Notes: generated from the sequence alone by a model not told the origin. Numbered from the stretch's first letter, positions 44,535 through 54,200 are shown. The stretch is 64,000 nucleotides of DNA from an uncultured Dehalococcoidales bacterium (GCA_905614375.1 CAJQSP010000003.1:1-64000), one strand, 5' to 3'. Numbers and translations: made by a program.

Positions 44535-45632
44535 TTGCCGAATCACCAGCTAATTTGTGTGGATTGCTCGTCGAAGCAAGATGCGTCTGTAATCGATTTG
44601 TATTGCTCTGAGTGTGGGGGGCTGTTCGCGGTTGAATATCTCGCAGCTCCGGACGGGACGATGCCTCGTTTACCGATGGACGAGCCGTTAAATTCAAATT
44701 CGCTGGGTGAAGGCGATACACCGCTAGTCTTTCTCGATAAAACTTGTTATGAATTGGGGTTAGGTTCGCTTTGGGCGAAGCTTGAATTCATGGCTCCGAC
44801 CGGTTCGTTTAAAGACCGTGGTTCAGCGGTTCTGACGACGATGGCGCGCGATTTCGGGGTGGCCGAGTTCATCGAGGATTCATCTGGTAATGCTGGAGCT
44901 TCGCTTTCTGCTTACGCAGCAGCTGTGGGTTTGAAGGCACATGTGTTTGCTCCGGCTACTGCTGCCAGCGGTAAACTCAATCAAATTCAGATCTTTGGTG
45001 CGAGGTTGCATAAGATCGAAGGCCCGCGACAGGCAGCAACAGAAGCTGCGGAAAGGTTCGTCAAAGACCGCGGGTTAGTCTACATGTCGCATAATCTTAG
45101 TCCATATTTTTCAGAAGGAATGAAGGCAGCCAGCTACGAAATAGTGGAAGTGTTGGACGACGGCATAGACCATATTGTTCTGCCTGTGGGGAATGGCTCG
45201 CTATTGATTGGCATGGTGCGGGGGTATCAAGAACTTCTCGAAACAGGAATTATCAAAAGAATTCCCAGATTTCACAGTGTTCAAGCCCACGCTGTGCGCC
45301 CCGTGGTGGCCGCATTGAACGGGGAACAGTGGTCGCATGACGATGTGCAGCCGACCAACGCATCGGGAATTGCGGTGTCGAAGCCACCACGACTCAAAGA
45401 GATGGTCGAAGCGATTAGGGCAACGGACGGTTCAGGAGTTACTGTTTCAGAAGAATCGTTGACTGACTGGCAGGTTAGATTGGCTTCGTCAGAAGGCGTG
45501 TTCGCAGAGATGACGTCTGCCGGCGCGTTCGCTGGGTTGGCGCAGTTGATCGATTCTGGTGTGATCGAAAGAGACTCGAATGTTTGCGTACCGATCACCG
45601 GAAGCGGTCTCAAAGAGCCGCTCAAGAAGTAA
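44535..45632 (+). CDS. Threonine synthase-like PLP enzyme with N-terminal zinc ribbon
   Basis: The 365-residue fold-type II PLP enzyme has an N-terminal zinc ribbon (Cys8, Cys11, Cys24, Cys27), the Schiff-base Lys93 in PTGSFKDRG, the phosphate loop SSGNAG and LPVGNGSLLIG, as in threonine synthase. It starts at TTG 44535, one base after the gamma-glutamyltransferase stop, so the two are probably coupled. The sequence is also similar to other beta-replacing or deaminating enzymes, so the exact reaction (phosphohomoserine to threonine, or another) is open. It converges with the aminotransferase. Confidence 0.82.
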   Translation: MPNHQLICVDCSSKQDASVIDLYCSECGGLFAVEYLAAPDGTMPRLPMDEPLNSNSLGEGDTPLVFLDKTCYELGLGSLWAKLEFMAPTGSFKDRGSAVLTTMARDFGVAEFIEDSSGNAGASLSAYAAAVGLKAHVFAPATAASGKLNQIQIFGARLHKIEGPRQAATEAAERFVKDRGLVYMSHNLSPYFSEGMKAASYEIVEVLDDGIDHIVLPVGNGSLLIGMVRGYQELLETGIIKRIPRFHSVQAHAVRPVVAALNGEQWSHDDVQPTNASGIAVSKPPRLKEMVEAIRATDGSGVTVSEESLTDWQVRLASSEGVFAEMTSAGAFAGLAQLIDSGVIERDSNVCVPITGSGLKEPLKK

Positions 45633-45643
45633 CGGCGACGACG

Positions 45644-46828
45644 CTAGCTGTTGAGCTGGGCGAACACCTTTTCGAAGCCGTCAGCAGCGCCTTCGATGAC
45701 CCAATCGTCGACGCAGTAGGACGCTCGGAAGTATCCGGGTGTGCCAAATCCAACACCGGGAACTGCTAGAACGAGTTGCTTTTGCAGCTCGGCGACAAAC
45801 TCGGTGTCATTAGGAATTGGCGATTTTGGGAATACAAAGAAGGCGCCGTCGGGTTGTACGCACTCGTAGCCGATTTTTGTGAGTATGCCGTAGAGCAGGT
45901 CTCGCTTCTTGCGGTAGATATCGACATCTACAGTGGCCCGCTGGAGACCGGCAACGACGCGCTGCATTAGCGCAGGGGCGTTCACGAACCCGAGGGTACG
46001 GAGCGAGAAGTTTAGGGCGTCGAGTAGATCTGTCTTGCCATGATCATTCGGGTTCACAGCTACGTAGCCGATGCGTTCACCGGCGAGCCCGAGGTCTTTG
46101 GAATGGGACGTTGCCACAATTGATCGTGGGTGGTGTTCGAAGATGAACGGGTAGATGGCGTCTGTGTAGATAAGTTTTCGGTACGGCTCGTCTGAGATCA
46201 GATAAATCTCGGTTCCGTACTTCTTTTCCGCCCGTTGTATTGCTGCTGCAATCGCGGCTATCGAATCCGCTGGGTAGATCACACCGGTGGGATTATTGGG
46301 TGAGTTGATAATTACGGCGCGGGTTCGAGGACCAATGGTTGCTTCCAGCGATGTGATGTCGGGAAGCCAGTTTTCATCGCATGTGGCGATTTTCGATACG
46401 CCGGTCTGGTGTTCGACGTAGAACACGTATTCACCGAAGAACGGGGCTATGAGGACGACTTCGTCGTCTTCGTCGAGGATCGATCGAAGGATGGTATTGA
46501 TTGCACCTGCGGCCCCGACCGTCATCAGAATTTCAGCTCCAGTGAACGCGGTTCCGGACTCTTCGGTCAGCACTTCTGCGACTTTGGCGCGCACTTCAGG
46601 AAATCCGCTTTGGGGCATGTAGCGGTGAGTACCGGGGGCTTCATCGTCGATCAGGCGTTGTAGTTCGGTTTTGAATTCGGGTGGCGGCTCTAACAGTGGG
46701 TTTCCTAGGGAAAGATCGAATACGTTCTGTTCTCCGTGAATTCTGCGCAGTTCTATGCCTTGTTCGAACATCTTGCGAATCCACGAGCTGTTATTCATCT
46801 GTTCTCGAACTTTTAGCGAGATCGCCAT
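45644..46828 (-). CDS. PLP-dependent aminotransferase, aspartate-aminotransferase-like
   Basis: The 394-residue fold-type I enzyme has the Schiff-base Lys244 in TSHSKDLGLAGERIGY, INSPNNPTGVIYP with the cofactor Asn, SDEPYRKLIY with the Asp and Tyr, and a substrate-binding Arg in YFRASYC. The class is common among bacterial aspartate or broad-range aminotransferases. It starts at ATG 46828, 47 bases past the RDD stop on the same strand. The acceptor is unknown; a role with the threonine-synthase-like gene is possible because the two are convergent neighbours. Confidence 0.88.
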   Translation of the reverse strand: MAISLKVREQMNNSSWIRKMFEQGIELRRIHGEQNVFDLSLGNPLLEPPPEFKTELQRLIDDEAPGTHRYMPQSGFPEVRAKVAEVLTEESGTAFTGAEILMTVGAAGAINTILRSILDEDDEVVLIAPFFGEYVFYVEHQTGVSKIATCDENWLPDITSLEATIGPRTRAVIINSPNNPTGVIYPADSIAAIAAAIQRAEKKYGTEIYLISDEPYRKLIYTDAIYPFIFEHHPRSIVATSHSKDLGLAGERIGYVAVNPNDHGKTDLLDALNFSLRTLGFVNAPALMQRVVAGLQRATVDVDIYRKKRDLLYGILTKIGYECVQPDGAFFVFPKSPIPNDTEFVAELQKQLVLAVPGVGFGTPGYFRASYCVDDWVIEGAADGFEKVFAQLNS

Positions 46829-46875
46829 TCGGGCTTCCTTAGGTTTTGTGATCTTACTGAGTAGCGGCTATTAAC

Positions 46876-47514
46876 TTAGCTGGATTTCTCATTATCGGAG
46901 TCATCCTCGTCTGGGTCGGGGTTATCTTCTTCTTTCTTCTCGCCGATCTTGAAGAAATCTTTCATGAACTGAGGACCACCAGAGTACGGGTTATCGACAA
47001 CATACGTGTTGGCGATTTTGTCGTGCCAACCTTGGCGTTTAGGATCGAATATCAGCCAGAAGATTCCGACACCTGCAGCAAGGAATGACACTAATTTGCC
47101 GATCATTTCCCTTGGAATAGCGGCTGGGCCCGGCGTTCTGCCATCTTCGTCGACTACAACGATTCCCGCTACCCATTTGCCGGGAGTTCGTCCCCAGAGA
47201 ATAGTTGGGATGATGAAGTAGCCGAAGAAGAATATGAGGTCGGGTGCGACTGCTTCTTGGCTGAAGATGTTTCCGTTTGCGACGGGTGCGACTGTGTAGA
47301 TGATCATCATGATCAACCCAAAGTCGATAGTGAACGCGTAGAGCCGACGCATTGGGCCAGCAAAAATCATTGGGTAGATCGTTGGTCCATCGGGCTTTTG
47401 GGGCGTCTTCTTAGCGTTCGCCTTTTTGTCGGTCTTAGCTTGTACATCGGCTTTGTAGCGAGAGGTGGTCGGTCGGTTGCGCGGATTACCGCGTTTCTTT
47501 GTTCCAGAAGGCAT
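46876..47514 (-). CDS. RDD-family membrane protein
   Basis: The 212-residue protein begins with a lysine-rich cytosolic segment of about 45 residues, followed by three hydrophobic segments and the RDD-like hallmarks RLYAFTIDFGLIM (arginine and aspartate) and ILWGRTPGKWVAGI (the GRTPGK motif). It ends in a very acidic tail with DPDEDDSDNEKSS. The family includes sodium:proton antiporter-like proteins, but most are unknown. It lies upstream of the aminotransferase and divergent from the SDR gene. Confidence 0.83.
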   Translation of the reverse strand: MPSGTKKRGNPRNRPTTSRYKADVQAKTDKKANAKKTPQKPDGPTIYPMIFAGPMRRLYAFTIDFGLIMMIIYTVAPVANGNIFSQEAVAPDLIFFFGYFIIPTILWGRTPGKWVAGIVVVDEDGRTPGPAAIPREMIGKLVSFLAAGVGIFWLIFDPKRQGWHDKIANTYVVDNPYSGGPQFMKDFFKIGEKKEEDNPDPDEDDSDNEKSS

Positions 47515-47640
47515 ATATAGCCAATATTACGGCTCAGTTGCTTCCACGGCACTAGGAACTGGAATTAGAATCGGCGGCAGAATCATTATTTTCGATATTC
47601 GTTCGTTGGACTCTAACGAGCGATCTCTAGGAGATCCCAC

Positions 47641-48414
47641 ATGGTAGGCAGGCTCGAAGGCAAGATTGCGCACATCACTGGCGGAGGTTCTGGACTTGGC
47701 GATGCGATGGCGCACCTGTTCGCTCAAGAAGGCGCTCGGGTCGTTGTTTCCGATCTGAAATTTGAGGAGGCGCAGCGTGTCGCCGACTCGGTGATTGCTG
47801 CTGGTGGAGATGCGATTGCTTTGGCTGGTGATGTATCGAAGCGTGAAGACTGCGAGCGAATGATCACCGATACGATTTCGAAACTAGGTGGGATCGATGT
47901 TTTGGTAAACAGCGCGGGAGTCACCCCTCGCTACGCTCCTAAGGAGTGGGATTTCGAAAAGACGTGGGATTGGGTCGTGAGTGTCAATCTTAAAGGCACG
48001 ATGATGATGTCTCGGTTTGCTGTCGATCACATGAAGACTCAGAATTCGGGATCCATTGTCAACTTGGCGTCGATTATTGGTCTTGTCGGCTATGCGCAGG
48101 GTATTAGTGACGGATTTAATCCGTATCCGCACACCAAAGGCGGAGTTGTGCAGATGACTCGAGACATGAGCATTGCGTTGGCAAAACAAGGCATACGAGT
48201 GAACTCGCTGTGTCCTGGCTTTACCTACACGCCGCTTATCAGCACTTTGGTTGAAGACGCAGATATGCACGAGCGCCTGAAGTCACTTCATCCGATGGGG
48301 CGACTTGGCGAACCAAAAGAAATCGCCAATGCCGCGTTGTTCTTAGCCTCAGACGAGGCATCGTTCATCACTGGTGTGAACTTGCCAGTCGATGGTGGCT
48401 ACACCGCTCAATAG
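47641..48414 (+). CDS. Classical SDR-family NAD(P)-dependent dehydrogenase
   Basis: The 257-residue SDR has ITGGGSGLGDAM, LAGDVSKRED, NSAG, and the catalytic Tyr-Lys in NPYPHTKGGVVQM, so it is expected to be active. The C terminus has FITGVNLPVDGGYTAQ. The acidic residue after the second strand (VVSDLK) suggests NAD. The ATG at 47641 is read as MVGRLEGKIAH. It may be the 3-oxoacyl or sugar dehydrogenase type; the substrate is unknown. It is a complete SDR, unlike the variant near 30.4 kb. Confidence 0.88.
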   Translation: MVGRLEGKIAHITGGGSGLGDAMAHLFAQEGARVVVSDLKFEEAQRVADSVIAAGGDAIALAGDVSKREDCERMITDTISKLGGIDVLVNSAGVTPRYAPKEWDFEKTWDWVVSVNLKGTMMMSRFAVDHMKTQNSGSIVNLASIIGLVGYAQGISDGFNPYPHTKGGVVQMTRDMSIALAKQGIRVNSLCPGFTYTPLISTLVEDADMHERLKSLHPMGRLGEPKEIANAALFLASDEASFITGVNLPVDGGYTAQ

Positions 48415-48491
48415 GGGCCATAGGCACGTCTTCTCCGGCAAGGTGAGAGAGGGCTAATACGGTAGATAAAGCCGGGGCAAACTCAGAAAAT

Positions 48492-49481
48492 CTAAAAGAT
48501 CGACGCTGTGTCAACTACCGAGAGTAGCTTTCTGTCTTCGACCAGCCGCTCTAGGTTGCTCAGTGCGAATACGACCGCTCGTTCGTTGCCTTCACCGGTT
48601 CCGCCTGCCCAGTGCGGCGTGACGATCGAAGTTGGCATGTGGAGCAGCGGGTTGTTCGGGTCGGTTGGCTCTTCTTCGAGAACATCGAGTCCGGTACCAG
48701 CGATTTCGCCATCTTGGAGAGCTTTGATCAAGTCGGCTTCATTGTGGACTGGACCTCGGCAGGTATTGATGAATATGGCGGTTTTCTTCATGAGACCAAA
48801 CTCGCGTGCGCCCATCATTCCTCGAGTTGAACTGTTCAGTGGAACGTGTACTGTCACTATATCGCTGACTCGCAACAGGTGATCCAAATCTACGGCCTGA
48901 GCACCTAATTCTTGATCTCGCCCGGGCATCAGTTCGAGTACATCGTGATAGAGCACTTCGCAGTCGAAGCCGGAGAGTCGTCGAGCGACCTGTCGTCCGA
49001 TGTTGCCGAATCCTATGATTCCGACCGTCTTGCCGTTGATTTCAGTGCGGACCGGTAGCTGATCGACACCGTCACGCCAATTGCCGTCTTTCGTGTTGGT
49101 CCATGACTCCATCATTCGCCTGTATACGCTGAGCATGAGAGTCATGGCGTGCTCAGACACCGAGATAGCATTAGAGCCGCCGTTGTTTGCGGTGCTGATA
49201 CCGAGTTTGCTCAGCCCAACTACGTCTACAGAGTCGTAACCGGCCGTTAGAAGTTGAACTAGCTTCAATTTAGGTAGTTGTTCGGCAACGTCGAGCGGAA
49301 TCGAAGCGAGCCACGGAACTGCCGCGTCGGCATCCTTGAGCGCCTCGATCAGTTCACCTGGTGATCCGGTCGGATCGGCGATCACCACGTTTACGCCGTC
49401 GGGAGCATGTTCGTTCAGTAAATCCCAACGTCGTTTGTGTTCGGCAGTGGCTAGATTGGCGAGAAAAGCGATAGTGGGCAT
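48492..49481 (-). CDS. D-isomer specific 2-hydroxyacid dehydrogenase
   Basis: The 329-residue NAD-dependent enzyme has GIIGFGNIGRQVARRL for nucleotide binding and all catalytic residues: Arg in NTCRGPVHNEADL, Glu in LEEEPTDP and His in VTPHWAGG. It converts a 2-keto acid to the D-2-hydroxy acid or the reverse, the glycerate or lactate type. It is single and shows no operon partner; the amidohydrolase lies 90 bases upstream on the same strand. A paralogue without these residues occurs near 57.9 kb. Confidence 0.9.
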   Translation of the reverse strand: MPTIAFLANLATAEHKRRWDLLNEHAPDGVNVVIADPTGSPGELIEALKDADAAVPWLASIPLDVAEQLPKLKLVQLLTAGYDSVDVVGLSKLGISTANNGGSNAISVSEHAMTLMLSVYRRMMESWTNTKDGNWRDGVDQLPVRTEINGKTVGIIGFGNIGRQVARRLSGFDCEVLYHDVLELMPGRDQELGAQAVDLDHLLRVSDIVTVHVPLNSSTRGMMGAREFGLMKKTAIFINTCRGPVHNEADLIKALQDGEIAGTGLDVLEEEPTDPNNPLLHMPTSIVTPHWAGGTGEGNERAVVFALSNLERLVEDRKLLSVVDTASIF

Positions 49482-49571
49482 TGAGAGATTGAATCCGTGA
49501 GGTCTAAGTGCAGTAAATGAAATCGCCGGAAGTGTACTGGCGATGATGGGCGGTTGGTTGAGATGTTGAAG

Positions 49572-50837
49572 CTAAACTGGGCGAGCTACGCGTAATCCTG
49601 ATTTGTAAACGTCTTTTACGTTCCAGAGCGCATTGAGATCGGCAGTGGGGTCACCGGCTACTACGAGAACGTCGCCCGGACGACCAGTCGTCAGCGTTCC
49701 TGCACGATCGCCAACGGCGATCGATTCTGCGGCATGGCTGAGTCCTGTCACCAAGGCTTCGGTCGTTGTAAGACCAGCTTTGGTCAGCGCAATCATTTCT
49801 TTTACGAATTCGCCCGGTGGGTACGATCCCCACGGCGAGTCGCTGCCAGCGATCATCCGTACTCCCATGTTTACTAGCTTATTCACCGAATCGACCCGAG
49901 TTTCTAGTGTCTGTTTTGAAGCGTCGATGCTGGCTTGTTCTTCTTTTGTCAGCCAGCCGCGGTCGTATCCGATCCGCTCGGTTAGATCGATGGCAGCTTG
50001 GACAACGTGGAGGGTCGGATTAACCCACGCTTTGGCTGCTGCCAATTGCTCAGCTAGCGGCTCATTGAACTCGTACATTCCGGTTTCGTCTTCGAACACG
50101 CAATGAATGATCATGTCGACACCGGCGTCTAAGGCGTTCTTGATGCCCTGCATCGACGCACAGTGCGCTGCGGTTAGTTTTCCGAAGCGGTGAGCCTCTT
50201 CAACAATTACTGCCATCTCCTCGACTGTGTAGGAAGCTTGATGAGGGTTCGACGACCACGTCGACCCACCGGTAGCCATGATCTTGATGAAATCGGCACC
50301 TTCTTTGATTAGCTTTCGAACTTCGGCTCGAACGCCTTCGACCCCATCGGCTTCGGAACCGCAATACCAGAAGTGACCGCCTGTGATCGTGATTGGTCGA
50401 CCTGAAACGACCATTTCAGGTCCTTCGGACAGACCATGTTGGATTCCTTCTTTTAGTGAGAATCCGACTTTGTTCTTGGCTCCGTTTTCTCGCGCTGTAG
50501 TTACTCCGGCGTGAAGGAAGGTACGGGCGTTTTGAAGCGCTCGCATGAGCAGAACGTCATCTTGTTCATTTCCAGTGATATCGCCGTGTGTACCATCGCC
50601 GGGAGCCATCATATGGGTGTGCCCATCGACGAGTCCAGGAAGGATCGTCGAGTCACCGTAATCCGTGACTGTGAGGTTTGCACCGTCTGGTGCGGAAAGT
50701 TCATCGACGGAACCTATTGACGATATTTGGCCGTTGTTGAGAAGGATTGCCTTTCCCGCAGTAGTAGGCGATCCGGTGCCGTCGAAAATTCGTGCGGCTT
50801 TGATTAGGGTGAAATCGTTAGATGGATTTGCTGCCAA
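49572..50837 (-). CDS. Amidohydrolase family protein (imidazolonepropionase-like)
   Basis: The 421-residue metal-dependent hydrolase has the HxH motif in LVDGHTHMMAPG, a carbamylated-Lys candidate in ADFIKIMATGG, His in AAHCASM and IHCVFED, and the active Asp in AGSDSPWGSYP. The family includes imidazolonepropionase, prolidase-like and creatininase-like enzymes; binding two metals is expected. No histidine-degradation genes are nearby. It is the upstream member of a minus-strand pair with the 2-hydroxyacid dehydrogenase. Confidence 0.87.
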   Translation of the reverse strand: MAANPSNDFTLIKAARIFDGTGSPTTAGKAILLNNGQISSIGSVDELSAPDGANLTVTDYGDSTILPGLVDGHTHMMAPGDGTHGDITGNEQDDVLLMRALQNARTFLHAGVTTARENGAKNKVGFSLKEGIQHGLSEGPEMVVSGRPITITGGHFWYCGSEADGVEGVRAEVRKLIKEGADFIKIMATGGSTWSSNPHQASYTVEEMAVIVEEAHRFGKLTAAHCASMQGIKNALDAGVDMIIHCVFEDETGMYEFNEPLAEQLAAAKAWVNPTLHVVQAAIDLTERIGYDRGWLTKEEQASIDASKQTLETRVDSVNKLVNMGVRMIAGSDSPWGSYPPGEFVKEMIALTKAGLTTTEALVTGLSHAAESIAVGDRAGTLTTGRPGDVLVVAGDPTADLNALWNVKDVYKSGLRVARPV

Positions 50838-50927
50838 GTGCTCTCTCCTTGGGGCAATACGTGTGTATTACGCAAAGTTATCTCACATCGAAACGTTTAC
50901 CGCAATTGGAGAGGGGCAGTCGAATCG

Positions 50928-51536
50928 TTAGATAACGCCCAGATCGGCGAGGACTTTTTCCAGCGCGTTCTGCGAAGTGAACTGGTGACCGATCATTCCA
51001 GAGTCTTGAGCGGCTTCGATGTTTACAGCTAGGTCATCGATGAAGAGAATTTCTTCTTTTGGAACCTTTGATTTGGTTAGCAGTGAATCGTAAAATGCTG
51101 GCTCAGGTTTCATAGAACTGATTTCGTAGGAGACGATCACTGGATCGAGTTTGGAACTGAACGGCAGAAATCTTTCTGCTGATTTCCAGTGCGGTTCGCT
51201 TGTGTTCGATACGAGGGCGATTCGATGATTTTCAGCTATTCGGGCGACAAGTGGAAACAGACTTTCGCTTGGAATGAGAACGCTATCGTAGATCTGAGTA
51301 AATTCATCGAGAGGCATATCGATGCCGAGGGCGGCTAAGGCTCCTACTGCGTGTTCGTCGAAGGTGACAGCGCTGCGTTCAAACTGTTGCTTTTGATCCG
51401 GACCGAATACGATCTCGTGAACATCTTCCCATCGTTTGTCGCAGAGTTCAGCAAGTTGTTTGGATGCTGGCGTTTCGTCGACAGTGCATAAGACGTTGCC
51501 GAGATCGAATGCTACTAAGTTGATCGTTGGATTCAT
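50928..51536 (-). CDS. HAD-superfamily hydrolase (YihX-like)
   Basis: The product is about 202 residues. HAD motif I is VAFDLGNVLC (Asp nucleophile with Asn in place of the usual second Asp, as in YihX), motif II is LVSNTSE, the motif III Lys is in MKPEP, and motif IV is LFIDDLAVNI. This variant is the glucose-1-phosphate phosphatase type, but other sugar phosphates are equally possible. I start at ATG 51536; an in-frame TTG start at 51653 would add a basic tail with no family support. It lies downstream of a possible small ORF and the histidine kinase. Confidence 0.82.
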   Translation of the reverse strand: MNPTINLVAFDLGNVLCTVDETPASKQLAELCDKRWEDVHEIVFGPDQKQQFERSAVTFDEHAVGALAALGIDMPLDEFTQIYDSVLIPSESLFPLVARIAENHRIALVSNTSEPHWKSAERFLPFSSKLDPVIVSYEISSMKPEPAFYDSLLTKSKVPKEEILFIDDLAVNIEAAQDSGMIGHQFTSQNALEKVLADLGVI

Positions 51537-51649
51537 TGCTATTTTGACGTTGTGTTCATCTTGTTTGAACCGTGTGCGAGCATGTCTGGAAGTTGCTTTG
51601 TCGTTGCGTCTGCGGGCGAATTGGGACCTATTTTTATTATCATAGCTCG

Positions 51650-51829
51650 TCAATATTCAGAGTCATCAGAAGTTTTACCCGTGTTCATGATCTGGTTCGT
51701 AGAATCGGGATTCAGGATGGCTTCGGCCTTCTCAGGGAAAATCTCAGCGAACTCTTCATTATGAAGGGATTTGAGCAGTTCGATGGGAAGAGTTCGTTCT
51801 GGATCTGATTGCCCGTCGCTGGCAGCCAC
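51650..51829 (-). CDS. Possible small acidic protein between kinase and HAD genes
   Basis: A GTG at 51829 opens a 59-codon frame ending in TGA at 51650-51652, and the same frame runs about 12 codons further upstream without a stop. The product is acidic (ERTLPIELLKSLHNEEFAEI, TNQIMNTGKTSDDSEY) and has helix-like composition. No ribosome site precedes the GTG and I recognise no family. It could be a small co-transcribed protein or a relic. The remainder of 51537-51891 shows nothing else. Confidence 0.35.
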   Translation of the reverse strand: MAASDGQSDPERTLPIELLKSLHNEEFAEIFPEKAEAILNPDSTNQIMNTGKTSDDSEY

Positions 51830-51891
51830 AGTCGATTTAGGAGTTGTAATTGGAATTTCGATTTATCCGTTAGTAGGTAAAAGAACTGAGA

Positions 51892-53412
51892 TTAGGTTCG
51901 ACTTGCTGGAAGGTGGACTCGGAATATTGTTCCTGAATCCGCGTCACTTGTGACCGAAATTTCTCCGCCGTGAGCTTCAACAAGTTGCTTGACGATCGTT
52001 AGCCCTAACCCAGCTCCGCCGGTTGCCCTGTTCCTGCTTTGATCTGCACGGTAAAACTGATCGAATATTCGTGGTAAATCAACTTTTGAAATACCGATTC
52101 CGGAGTCGGTAACAATTATTTTGACATCGTCGTGGTCGCCAATAATGTCGACACTGATCGAACCGCCATTTGGCGTGTGGGTTAACGCGTTTTCAACAAG
52201 GTTAGAAATGATTTGCCGTATTCGGGTTTCATCGAAATCTACCGCGGTGTCATTGCCGGTCACTGATGTGTTGAGGCATATTTCACGGTCTCGAGCGCGC
52301 TGACTGAAGTGGGCGACTGAATCTTTAATCACTGGCACTGGTGAGCCATGTGATTTGTTAAGAGCAAGGGCTCCTGCATCAGCGATTGCAAGAATGCGGA
52401 GATCCTCGATTAGTTTCGAAAGATGGATGGTTTGACTGTGGAGTGTGTCGATAGTTTCGTCGTTGGGTTCGACCACTCCGTCTTTGATCGCTTCGAGGTA
52501 GCCCTGAATATTCGTCAGCGGTGTGCGAAGCTCATGGGCGACATCAGCTGTCAATTGGCGTCGTTGGCCAACTGCATGTTGAAGATCGCCGGCCATAGTG
52601 TTGAACGTATTGGCGAGTTTGCCGATTTCGTCAGTTCCACTTTCCGGTACTCTCTGGCTAAGATTTCCAGCTCCCAAACTGCTCGCAGCTGCCGTTAGAT
52701 TACGCACTGGAGCCAGTGCTTGGCGAGTCAGAAGCATGACGATCAGCAGGCCGGCAAATCCGGCTGCTATTCCTGCGATCAGTAGTGAGCGTTGGAACGA
52801 TCCTTGTAGATTGCTCAACGGTGGATCGACGAATTCGAGTACTTCGGAGACGAGGTCACCAGTCGCTTGAGAGGGTACTTGGGTAGGTGGAGAGGCTTGT
52901 CGCGGTGGTTGTGCGTTGAGGAGGCGTGATAGAGGAGATGCGTAGAACTCTTGCATTGAAAGCGGGCGTTCTTTTCGACTGGGTTGCTCATCTACCAACA
53001 TGTAACCGATCAACTCGCCATTAACTATCACTGGGCGCTTGGTGAAGCGGGCAGGGCTGGTATATCTCTCAGCGAATGTTTCTAAAAGACCTTGAGCATT
53101 TCGTACCAGTTCGTGGGAGTCGGCAACGATTAATCCGGAGTCAGATTCGAACGCCACTCGCCAACCGAACAAGTTGCCTACCTGTTGAACGGCGTATTGG
53201 ACTTCGTCCCAGTCTTGATTCGCTTCGAACGTGTCTTTCACTAGCTGTTGGGCACGTTCTGTACGAGCGAGCTCGATCTCAGCGGTGAACCGGTCGGTCT
53301 CGACTTGGGTAGCGTAAGCCGAGTAGGCGCTGACAGCAGTGATCGACAGCGCAAGCACGAGCGCGAATCCTAGAGTGAGCCTTCCTTGAAGACTGAATAT
53401 CCATCTAAACAT
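51892..53412 (-). CDS. Sensor histidine kinase (HAMP, HisKA, HATPase)
   Basis: A 506-residue class I histidine kinase. It has an N-terminal transmembrane helix (LTLGFALVLALSITAVSAY), an extracytoplasmic sensor of about 180 residues, a second helix (LLIAGIAAGFAGLLIVMLL), a HAMP linker, a HisKA helix with the phosphorylated His in DVAHELRTPLTN, an N-box (NLVENALTHT) and a G-box (DSGIGIS, GGAGLGLTIVKQL). The ATG at 53412 overlaps the response regulator stop by 8 bases, so the pair is translationally coupled. The stimulus is unknown. Confidence 0.92.
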   Translation of the reverse strand: MFRWIFSLQGRLTLGFALVLALSITAVSAYSAYATQVETDRFTAEIELARTERAQQLVKDTFEANQDWDEVQYAVQQVGNLFGWRVAFESDSGLIVADSHELVRNAQGLLETFAERYTSPARFTKRPVIVNGELIGYMLVDEQPSRKERPLSMQEFYASPLSRLLNAQPPRQASPPTQVPSQATGDLVSEVLEFVDPPLSNLQGSFQRSLLIAGIAAGFAGLLIVMLLTRQALAPVRNLTAAASSLGAGNLSQRVPESGTDEIGKLANTFNTMAGDLQHAVGQRRQLTADVAHELRTPLTNIQGYLEAIKDGVVEPNDETIDTLHSQTIHLSKLIEDLRILAIADAGALALNKSHGSPVPVIKDSVAHFSQRARDREICLNTSVTGNDTAVDFDETRIRQIISNLVENALTHTPNGGSISVDIIGDHDDVKIIVTDSGIGISKVDLPRIFDQFYRADQSRNRATGGAGLGLTIVKQLVEAHGGEISVTSDADSGTIFRVHLPASRT

Positions 53413-54118
53413 CGAACCTGTATCCAACTCCGTACATAGTTTTCAGATGTTGCTTGTTTGGGTTGGCTACTTCTAGTTTCTTTCTGAGATTAGAAACATG
53501 TGTGTCGACCGTTCGGTCATATCCTGAGAAATCGTAACCAAAGACTTGTTCAATTATTTGTTCACGGGATACAGTTCGCCCAGAACCTTCGATGAAGTAC
53601 GCCAACAGTCGGAATTCTGTTGGAGTGAGTTCAATTTCATCGCCAAGTACGGTTGTGGATCGACGGTCGAGATCAATAGCCACATCTCCCGCGGTCACGG
53701 TACTGCCGGTTTCTTGCCGCTTCACAGTCGCCTTTGATGCTCGCCTCAACACTGCATTGACGCGTGCGACCAGTTCTCGTGGGCTAAAGGGCTTTGAAAC
53801 GTAGTCATCGGCTCCGAGATCAAGTCCGGAGAGTCGATCATCTTCTTCAACTCTCGCAGTCACCATGATTATTGGGACTTCAGACTTTTTTCGAACGTTT
53901 TTACAAACCGTAATACCGTCCATGCCGGGGAGGTTGAGATCTAGAAGCACGATATCGGGTGCTTCTTCGAGAGCCATATGAAGCCCTGAGAGACCGTCTT
54001 CAGCAGCGATCACTCTGTACCCAGCTTGCACTAGATACAGCCTGATGAGCTGTGATACTGACTTGTCGTCTTCGATGACTAAGGCGACTTTTTCAATGTG
54101 TTGCTCGTTAGTAATCAT
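53405..54118 (-). CDS. OmpR/PhoB-type response regulator
   Basis: The 237-residue protein has a receiver domain with phosphoacceptor Asp60 in VLLDLNLPGMDG, the acidic pair in VIEDD, the Thr in VTAR and the Lys in SKPFSPREL. A winged-helix DNA-binding domain follows (ELTPTEFRLLAYFI, DRTVDTHVSNLRKKL, TMYGVGYRFDV). It is encoded directly upstream of its kinase. The first ATG lies at 54118, and the divergent side holds the relic of a MacB-type permease, a common target of such systems. Confidence 0.93.
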   Translation of the reverse strand: MITNEQHIEKVALVIEDDKSVSQLIRLYLVQAGYRVIAAEDGLSGLHMALEEAPDIVLLDLNLPGMDGITVCKNVRKKSEVPIIMVTARVEEDDRLSGLDLGADDYVSKPFSPRELVARVNAVLRRASKATVKRQETGSTVTAGDVAIDLDRRSTTVLGDEIELTPTEFRLLAYFIEGSGRTVSREQIIEQVFGYDFSGYDRTVDTHVSNLRKKLEVANPNKQHLKTMYGVGYRFDV

Positions 54119-54200
54119 ATTGGTAAATGCTGAGTTGCTTGAGTCGTGGTCACATACACGGGTAGCTTATTTATATTCTATTGATGTCAAGATTTTGTGA

